From the NCBI RefSeq assembly GCF_036227125.1, contig NZ_CP109435.1, positions 8,866,001 through 8,930,000 on the forward strand: a DNA stretch of 64,000 nucleotides, in the 5' to 3' direction. Under the pieces are notes generated by a model, which did not search any database, was not told where the DNA came from, and saw nothing but the letters and a program-made list of their open reading frames with translations. The translations under genes were made by a program, and so were the position numbers. Each line of letters begins with the position of its first letter. Position 1 is the first letter of the stretch. Shown here piece after piece: positions 58,448 through 64,000 of the stretch. This stretch comes from Streptomyces sp. NBC_01485 (GTDB lineage Bacteria; Actinomycetota; Actinomycetes; Streptomycetales; Streptomycetaceae).

Positions 58448-59296
58448 TCAGGCCGAGTTGGCCGGGACAGGGGCGATGTTCGCGTGGTTGGTGAGGAGGG
58501 GAGGCCACCCCGGGCGTGGCGCAGCGGGAGCCGAGCGGACGCGTGGGGGCCAGTGCTCTGGGGACAGGATGCCGAGGGTGTAGGCGCGGGCCACCAGGGC
58601 GGAGCGGTTGGGGGCCTTCAGGGTGCGGAGCATGTTGCTGATGTGGTACTCGACGCCGCGACTGCTGAGGCCGAGCCGGGAGGCCAGCTGTTGCGTGGAC
58701 AGGCCGGAGGCCAGCCCTTCGAGGATGTGCGCGGGAATCTCGGTGAGTGCCACGGGCGCCGGAAGCGGCATCCTCGGGTTTCCGTTGACCGCGTCCCGGA
58801 AGACGACCGCGGCCGCCGTGCAGTGGGTGCACTGGAGGTGAACGGCCGATACGAGGCTCGCACAGGTGACGAGGCAGTCGACGGTCTCGCCCTTCCCGTC
58901 CACCATGGTCAGCGGAACGCTGAAGGCGAGCGGTCTGCCCCGGAGAAGCTGGGCGAAACGGTCCCGCAGACAAGCCCGGCCCGCCTCGTGGAAGAACTGG
59001 GGGAAGGATGCGCCGAGGGCGGTGTCGCAGGTGTGGCCGAAGTTCTCGCGGAACACGTCGTCCGCCACCGTGACGCGGCACTCGTCGTCGACGTGGACCA
59101 GACCCAGCAAGTCGGAGCTGTCTTCCGCGGCGGTGGGCATCGGACGTATCGGTGTCGGTGCCGCGCCATGACTCGGGAGGGTGGCGGAGGGCCTGCCGTG
59201 GGGGGTGGTAGGCAAGGGGGCTTCACTTTCGGGGGGACGGAGGGCGCTCCTTCTTCCGTGACCGGGTGAAAGGTGAAAGACGGGGCGCCGGTTCAC
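58448..59296 (-). CDS. PAS-LuxR transcriptional regulator of the adjacent polyketide cluster
   Basis: 282 residues from ATG 59296; ATG 59140 is a plausible shorter start that removes a Pro-rich leader. A PAS-like sensor follows (about 62-165: LVHVDDECRVTVADDVFREN, FGHTCDTALG), then a LuxR helix-turn-helix (about 205-260: EIPAHILEGLASGLSTQQLA, LGLSSRGVEYHISNMLRTLK). PAS-LuxR proteins of this size (PimM, AveR-unrelated) are pathway-specific activators of polyketide clusters. It lies at the end of the leftward operon containing two P450s, an FAD mono-oxygenase and a PKS, so it probably activates them. A short Pro-rich C-terminal tail follows the HTH. Confidence 0.82.
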   Translation of the reverse strand: MNRRPVFHLSPGHGRRSALRPPESEAPLPTTPHGRPSATLPSHGAAPTPIRPMPTAAEDSSDLLGLVHVDDECRVTVADDVFRENFGHTCDTALGASFPQFFHEAGRACLRDRFAQLLRGRPLAFSVPLTMVDGKGETVDCLVTCASLVSAVHLQCTHCTAAAVVFRDAVNGNPRMPLPAPVALTEIPAHILEGLASGLSTQQLASRLGLSSRGVEYHISNMLRTLKAPNRSALVARAYTLGILSPEHWPPRVRSAPAAPRPGWPPLLTNHANIAPVPANSA

Positions 59297-59522
59297 GGAA
59301 GCCGCTCGGGAGAGCCGCCCCGGCCGGGAAGCGGCACTGGCCGAACCGTGATGGGTGAGGGGGTGCGGGGGGTCGAAGAACGGCGCCAGTCCGGAACATG
59401 GCCCCGTTCAGCCGGTGTTGTGGGCCAGTTTGCCTTGTCCGAGCGGTCATCGGGAAAGGTCGTCCGCCGAGGCCCGGTGATCTTGATCATATGTTTCCTG
59501 CGCCGTGGCCGAAAACAGGCGT

Positions 59523-59551
59523 GAGCCCCTCCGGTCGGACCGGAGGGGCTC
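59523..59551 (-). terminator. Hairpin terminator at the end of the polyketide tailoring operon
   Basis: GAGCCCCTCCGGTC-G-GACCGGAGGGGCTC is a perfect 14-bp dyad with a one-base centre, 50 bp beyond the P450 stop at 59601 on the minus strand. The 304-bp interval 59297-59600 also holds the PAS-LuxR promoter; nothing else is recognised there. Confidence 0.85.
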
Positions 59552-59600
59552 GGCGCCCACTCGTGTCAGTACCTCGATGTGCGGTGGGAGGGTACGGGAA

Positions 59601-60794
59601 TCACCAGGTCACCGGCAGGGTCTCCGGGCCGCGGACGAGCTTCACCTTCGAGAACTCGATCTGCTCCGGAGGGATCGCGCACTCCAGGGCCGGGAATCGC
59701 TCCAGCAGGGTGCCGAGCGCCACCTGGAGCTCCAGCCGGGCCAGTTGGGCGCCGACGCAGTGGTGCGGGCCGTAGCCGAAGATGAGATGCGGGTTGTGCT
59801 CCCGGTGGAAGTCCAGCTCCTCGGGGCGGTCGAAGACCTCCGGGTCCCGGTTCGCGGTGTGCAGTTCCGCGAGTATCGCCTCGCCCTTGCGGACGACGAC
59901 GCCGCTGAGTTCGACGTCCTCGGTGGCGATCCGTACGAAGCCGCCGTGCAGGCCGAGCGGCACCATGCGCAGCAGCTCCTCCACGGCGGAGGGCACGAGG
60001 GCCGGGTCGGCGCGCAGCTCCGCGAGGTGCGCGGGGTGCTGGAACAGGGTGGCGGCGAAGTTGGCGATCTGGTTCGCGGTGGTCTCGAACCCGCCCAGCA
60101 GCAGTGCGAGTCCGAAGTCGACGAGCTCCGCCTCGGTGAGCCGGTCCCCGTCGTCACGGGCCTGCACGAGGGTGCCGAGCACGTCGTCGGTCGGCTCGCG
60201 CCGGCGCTCGGCGACCAGCGCGCTCACATACGAGTGCAGGCTGATGAAGGCCGACTGGATCTCCTCACCGGACGCCATGCCGAAGATGGTGTCGGACCAG
60301 CGGCGGAACTCGGAGTGGTCGGGCGCCGGCACGCCGAGCATCTCGCAGATGACGCTGATGGGCAGCGGCCGGGCCAGCGCCTGCACCAGGTCCGCGGGCT
60401 TGCCCTGTGCCTCCATCGCGTCCAGCAGCCCGTGCGTGATCTCGGTGACCCGGGGCCGCAGCCGCTCGATGTGCCGTGCCGTGAAGGCCTTGGCGACCAG
60501 TTTGCGAAGCCTGGTGTGCTCCGGCGGGTCCATGCTCAGGATGGAGGTGTCCTGGCTGACCACGGGGGTCACCCGTGGCACGTCCGCTCCCACGGTCGCC
60601 GCCCTGCTGAAGCGGGTGTCGGACAGTACGGTCTTGACGTCGCCGTAGCGTGTCACCAGCCAGGCGTCACCGCCGTAGGCCATCCGGATCCGGGCCAGCG
60701 GCTGTTCGCGCTGGAGTGTGGCGTACAGCGGCGGAAAGACCAGACCGTCGGGTTCGCCGAACGGCAGGGAATGGGATGTGCTGGACGTTTCCAT
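59601..60794 (-). CDS. Cytochrome P450, polyketide tailoring
   Basis: 397 residues. I-helix LLLGGFETTANQ (about 233-244), ExxR in EELLRMV (about 275), haem loop FGYGPHHCVGAQLARLELQV (about 339-358). SMDPPEHTRLRKLVAKAFT is the usual B'-C region of CYP105/107-type enzymes. GGAGATC lies ahead of the ATG. It follows a second P450 by 39 bp in one operon with an FAD mono-oxygenase and a PKS, so it is expected to oxidise the polyketide after assembly. The site of oxidation cannot be read from sequence. Confidence 0.9.
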   Translation of the reverse strand: METSSTSHSLPFGEPDGLVFPPLYATLQREQPLARIRMAYGGDAWLVTRYGDVKTVLSDTRFSRAATVGADVPRVTPVVSQDTSILSMDPPEHTRLRKLVAKAFTARHIERLRPRVTEITHGLLDAMEAQGKPADLVQALARPLPISVICEMLGVPAPDHSEFRRWSDTIFGMASGEEIQSAFISLHSYVSALVAERRREPTDDVLGTLVQARDDGDRLTEAELVDFGLALLLGGFETTANQIANFAATLFQHPAHLAELRADPALVPSAVEELLRMVPLGLHGGFVRIATEDVELSGVVVRKGEAILAELHTANRDPEVFDRPEELDFHREHNPHLIFGYGPHHCVGAQLARLELQVALGTLLERFPALECAIPPEQIEFSKVKLVRGPETLPVTW

Positions 60795-60833
60795 GGCTCT
60801 GATCTCCTTGGCGTGCTTCGAAAGGACGGGTGT

Positions 60834-62060
60834 TCAGAAAGTGACGGGGAGGCTGCGGACACCCCGGACCAGCAGTCCGGGAATCCATTCGTGCTTCTCG
60901 GGGTCGCCGTCCAGGGCCAGCCCGGGAGCGCGCTCCAGCAGCGACCGGAGGGCGATACGGGCCTCCAGCCGGGCGAGCGGGGCGCCCAGGCAGTGGTGGA
61001 TGCCGTGGCCGAACGAGAGGTGGCCCCCGGCCGGGCGGTGGATGTCGAAGCGGTCGGGGTCGGCGAACCGCCGCTCGTCCCGGTTGACGGCGGGCAGGGA
61101 GATCTTCACCAGCGACCCGGCTTCGATGGTGACGGGGCCGACCTCGATCGCCTCGACGGCGACCCGGAACGTGGTCGCCTCGACGGGTCCCTCGTAGCGC
61201 ATCACCTCGTCGACCGCGTTGTCCAGGAGCGAGAAGTCGGCCCGCAGCTCCGCCAGTTGACCCGGGTTCAGCAGCAGGGTCCGTACCGCGTTGCTGATCA
61301 GATGGGCCGTGGTCTCGAAACCGGCGAGGATCAACAGGAAGACCAGGGAGATCAGTTCACCGGGGGTGAGCCGGTCGTCCTGCTCCGCCGGGGGGTCGAG
61401 CAGCGCGCTGATCAGGTCGTCGCCCGGGGCCCGGCCCTTCTCGGCGACCAACTCCGCGATGTACGCCCCGAGTTCGGCGAAGGCCGTGGCCATCGCGCTC
61501 TCACTGTCCGGTGCCGTCATGCTCGCCGTCCACGCGCGGAACCTGTCGCGGTCCGCGGCGGGCACGCCGAGCAGCTCGCAGATGACGACGGCCGGCAGCG
61601 GCAGCGCGAACGCGTCCACGAGGTCGCCGCGCCCGGCCGGCAGCATCGCGTCGAGCAGCTCGTCCGCGATCCGCTGGACGCCCGCCCGCATCTCCTCGGC
61701 GCGCGCGGCGGTGAACTCCCGCTCGACCAGCGCCCGCAGCCGGGTGTGGTCGGGCGGGTCCATGGTGAGCAGATGACGGGCGACGGCGTCGTCCGAACTC
61801 GGCGCTCCGGCCTTGGCGGGGTCCTTGCTCAGCCGGGGGTCCGCGAGGGCGGCCCGCGCCTCCTCGTGGCCCACGATCAGCCACTGCTCCCCGAGTTCCG
61901 CACTGCGGACCCGGTGCACCGGACCCCGCGCACGGAGCCCGGAATAGAACGGATAGGGATCGGAGACGAATCCCTCGCCCTGGCGGTCGAGATCGATCAC
62001 CGACTCGTCCGCCGATGCGTTGGCCGACGTGTTCGCCGACTCGTTCAGGGAGTCACTCAT
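60834..62060 (-). CDS. Cytochrome P450, polyketide tailoring
   Basis: 408 residues from ATG 62060 (a TTG five codons earlier is less likely). I-helix LILAGFETTAHLI, ExxR in DEVMRYE, haem loop SFGHGIHHCLGAPLARLEAR. The Ser/Asn/Ala-rich first 20 residues are disordered. The start overlaps the end of the mono-oxygenase gene by 8 bp, so they are translationally linked. It is of the CYP107 type common in macrolide clusters, as a hydroxylase or epoxidase. Confidence 0.9.
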   Translation of the reverse strand: MSDSLNESANTSANASADESVIDLDRQGEGFVSDPYPFYSGLRARGPVHRVRSAELGEQWLIVGHEEARAALADPRLSKDPAKAGAPSSDDAVARHLLTMDPPDHTRLRALVEREFTAARAEEMRAGVQRIADELLDAMLPAGRGDLVDAFALPLPAVVICELLGVPAADRDRFRAWTASMTAPDSESAMATAFAELGAYIAELVAEKGRAPGDDLISALLDPPAEQDDRLTPGELISLVFLLILAGFETTAHLISNAVRTLLLNPGQLAELRADFSLLDNAVDEVMRYEGPVEATTFRVAVEAIEVGPVTIEAGSLVKISLPAVNRDERRFADPDRFDIHRPAGGHLSFGHGIHHCLGAPLARLEARIALRSLLERAPGLALDGDPEKHEWIPGLLVRGVRSLPVTF

Positions 62061-63540
62061 GAATGTCCTGTCCAAGGGAGGATGAAGATACGGAAGGCCG
62101 GGTGAGAAGGGGCGGGAGGCCCGCCGCCCGGTGCTCCTGCGCGGTGAGCGGCGGAGCGGTGAGCGGCGGCAGATGGGCGCCGCCGGCCAGGACCGCGCGG
62201 ACGTCGGGGGCCTGGAGCCGGTCCGGGGGGCCCGCCAGCGTGCTCACCTCAAGGGCGGCGGCGCTCACCAGCGGGTCGTTGACCGTGAACGTGCCGACCA
62301 GGTCGGCGGCTCGCTGATGCTCCTCGGCGTACCGCCCCAGCCGGGGGTCCTGGGTGTCGCTGCGGCAGTCCGGGTAGCGGATGTCCTGCGAGGTGGCCAG
62401 CGACCAGGGCGTGTCCACCACCGCGCCCAGCGTCCGCTGCACCGCCTGGGCCAGTCCCGGCGCGAGGCCGTGCCCGTCCAGTGCCCGGTCCAGCTCCCGG
62501 GCGCTGAGCGCCGCGGAGCTGATGCCGTGGCCGTAGACCGGGTTGAACGCGGCCAGTGCGTCGCCCAGGACCACCAGCCCCTCCGGCCACCGCGCGAGCC
62601 GGTCGTAGAACAGGCGACGGTTGGCGGTGCTGCGGGAGGAGTGCACCGGGGTGAGCGGTTCCAGGCCGGCCACGAGGTCGGCGATCAGGGGGTGCCGCAG
62701 GGTCCGCAGGAAGGCGTCGAAGCCTTCCGGCGTAACCGGGGGTTCGGAGCCCCGGGTGCCGGAGAGGGTGACCATCCAGCGGCCCTCCTCGATGGGCAGC
62801 AGCATGCCGTTGCGGCCCGGGACCCCGGCCCGGTGGTCGGCGTACAGACTGACCAGCGGGAACGCGCCCACCCCCGCGGGCGCCCGGTAGACGCGGGTGG
62901 CGTAGGCCATCCCGGCGTCGATGACGTCCTCGCGCACCGGCGGCAGGCCCAGCTCGGTGAGCCAGCGCTTCAACGGTGAGCCCCGCCCGGTCGCGTCGAC
63001 CACCAGGTCGGCCTCCACCACGGCCGGTGCACCGCCCCGCTGCCGGGGCCGCACCGTCACCCCGGTGATCCGCCCGGCGTCACCGCACAGACCGACCAGG
63101 TCGGTCTCCTCCCGCACGGTGATCCGGGACTCGCGCAGCGCCGCCTCCCGGATCAGCCAGTCCAGCAGCGAACGGCTGGCGGCGATCATGGACTGAGTGG
63201 CCGGGAACCGGTGCTGCCAGCCGTACGCCGTCAACGAGACCATCTGCTCGGGCAGCGAGATCCGGTGCGCACCGGCCGCAAGCAGCGCCTCGACGGTGCC
63301 GGGCAGCAGCGACTCGACGACCTGCCCGCCGCCGGACCACAGCACATGGGAGTGACGGGCCTGCGGCACGCCCCGGCGCTGCTCGGGCCCCTGCGGCAGC
63401 CGGTCCCGGTCGAACACGGTCACCCGGTCGACATGGCGGGCGAGCACGGTGGCGGCGAGCATCCCGGCGCTTCCGGCGCCGAGCACGACGGCGCTGGTGG
63501 CGGCCGTGGGAGAGGGAGAGTCGGACACGGTTGTTCTCAT
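62053..63540 (-). CDS. FAD-dependent mono-oxygenase/epoxidase-like enzyme
   Basis: 495 residues. The FAD-binding GxGxxG is AVVLGAGSAGMLAATVLARH (about 17-36), followed by RDRLPQGPEQRRGVPQARHS and HVLWSGG, a signature shared with polyether-type polyene epoxidases such as MonCI. GDALAAFNPVYGHGISSA (about 325-342) is the second FAD contact. The C-terminal 100 residues are more variable. The ATG overlaps the PKS stop (ATGA). By family it would epoxidise or hydroxylate an alkene of the polyketide. This is inference; simple hydroxylases share the same fold. Confidence 0.85.
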   Translation of the reverse strand: MRTTVSDSPSPTAATSAVVLGAGSAGMLAATVLARHVDRVTVFDRDRLPQGPEQRRGVPQARHSHVLWSGGGQVVESLLPGTVEALLAAGAHRISLPEQMVSLTAYGWQHRFPATQSMIAASRSLLDWLIREAALRESRITVREETDLVGLCGDAGRITGVTVRPRQRGGAPAVVEADLVVDATGRGSPLKRWLTELGLPPVREDVIDAGMAYATRVYRAPAGVGAFPLVSLYADHRAGVPGRNGMLLPIEEGRWMVTLSGTRGSEPPVTPEGFDAFLRTLRHPLIADLVAGLEPLTPVHSSRSTANRRLFYDRLARWPEGLVVLGDALAAFNPVYGHGISSAALSARELDRALDGHGLAPGLAQAVQRTLGAVVDTPWSLATSQDIRYPDCRSDTQDPRLGRYAEEHQRAADLVGTFTVNDPLVSAAALEVSTLAGPPDRLQAPDVRAVLAGGAHLPPLTAPPLTAQEHRAAGLPPLLTRPSVSSSSLGQDIHE

Positions 63541-64000
63541 TTCTCCGATACGCCGGGGAACGGGTCGTCGGGCGAGCCGAGCGAGTTGGGCGAGGTGGAC
63601 AAGGGGCGCGCGGGTGCGTCGAGCATCGCGAACAGCTCGTCGTCGGACGCGGAGTCGAGATACTCGGTGAAATCGGTGCCGGTGACAGTGCTGGTGACGG
63701 TGGGTTCCGCCTCCGTGAGCGCGCCGCCGACGGCGTCCGGCAGGGCCCGCAGCCGGTGCGCCACCTCGTGCCGGGTCGCCTCGTCCAGGTCGGCCGCCGT
63801 CAGGAGGGCGGTCAGCCGCTCCAGTTCGGCCAGCACCTCGACGCCGGTGGGCACCGGACCCGCCAGCAGGTCGTCGGCCAGATGCCGGGCCACGGCGAGC
63901 GGCGTCGGCCGGTCGAACAGGAGCGTCGGCGGCAGCCGCAGCCCGGTGAGCGCGCCCAGCCGGTTGCGGATCTCCACGGCCGTCAGCGAGTCCAGGCCCA
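63537..64000 (-). CDS. Modular type I polyketide synthase, C-terminal end (ACP and docking tail), partial
   Basis: The last 154 codons of a gene that continues beyond the window. At the edge is the end of an acyl carrier protein, GLDSLTAVEIRNRLGALTGL, where the Ser of DSL takes the phosphopantetheine arm, then LPPTLLFDRPTPLAVARHLA. After a linker come helices AELERLTALLTAADLDEATR and HEVAHRLRALPDAV, then LDSASDDELFAMLDAP, a typical C-terminal docking region. No thioesterase follows the ACP, so another PKS protein must take the chain on. This places the right edge of the window inside a PKS cluster. Confidence 0.92.
   Translation of the reverse strand, partial: GLDSLTAVEIRNRLGALTGLRLPPTLLFDRPTPLAVARHLADDLLAGPVPTGVEVLAELERLTALLTAADLDEATRHEVAHRLRALPDAVGGALTEAEPTVTSTVTGTDFTEYLDSASDDELFAMLDAPARPLSTSPNSLGSPDDPFPGVSEK

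Noticed and set aside
1..64000. tRNA, rRNA, transposase or integrase genes
   Set aside because: I looked for cloverleaf-like segments with CCA ends, rRNA-like stretches and DDE or integrase motifs and saw none; short RNA genes could still be missed by eye.

Overview
The window is high-GC (roughly 70%+) actinobacterial chromosome and is almost certainly from a Streptomyces. The evidence is strong GC third-position bias, rare TTA (bldA-type) leucine codons, Streptomyces-type families (DUF574 methyltransferase, DUF6191, DUF6415, XRE/TPR regulators), a butenolide-autoregulator locus and the end of a modular type I PKS. The density of accessory and decaying genes suggests a chromosome arm rather than the core. 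I saw no rRNA, tRNA, CRISPR or insertion sequence.

Layout. 1-1.7 kb: end of a branched-chain-type ABC permease pair and a MarR regulator. 1.7-15.5 kb: an arabinoside-utilisation locus with GH43-ricin, a large secreted GH with two F5/8C domains, a LacI regulator, a sugar ABC importer (lipoprotein plus two permeases, no ATPase), and two DUF1680 (GH127/GH146-type) enzymes that keep the Glu/Cys/Cys-Cys metal-thiol residues. Two near-identical LacI-operator-like sites lie in front of its two arms. 15.6-18.7 kb: ordinary redox, methyltransferase and small-protein genes. 18.8-24.1 kb: an acyl-CoA oxidase / TetR receptor / P450 / TetR block matching the avenolide (aco-avaR1-cyp17-avaR2) layout, with three ARE-like sites of constant geometry. 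24.3-32.3 kb: BlaI, MFS, GNAT and LuxR-ATPase genes, then a TetR facing a cupin/hydrolase/MFS operon.

32.3-34 kb: a deletion junction joins the front of a DHA2 transporter to the tail of a Ser/Thr kinase. 35.7-41.5 kb: a three-gene, translationally coupled operon ending in a TPR-CHAT (caspase-like) protease, with two partners I do not recognise. 41.6-44.4 kb: a P450, a PucR stub and a short S-adenosylhomocysteine-hydrolase-like gene.

44.4-52.2 kb is the most unusual part. Four paralogous secreted beta-rich proteins (possible pore-forming-toxin fold) are each preceded by the same inverted repeat, AGTTGTT-N23-AACAACT, and are interleaved with hairpins and decayed WD40 gene ends. Two of the units are a nearly exact 1.1-kb duplication. 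52.4-57.5 kb holds GNAT, XRE/TPR, DUF6415, DUF2809, membrane and EF-hand genes, and a 48-codon gene. 57.6-58.3 kb holds two gene stubs abutting head to head. 58.4-64 kb is the edge of a polyketide cluster read leftward: PKS C-terminus (ACP), FAD mono-oxygenase, two P450s and a PAS-LuxR activator, with translational overlaps along the operon.
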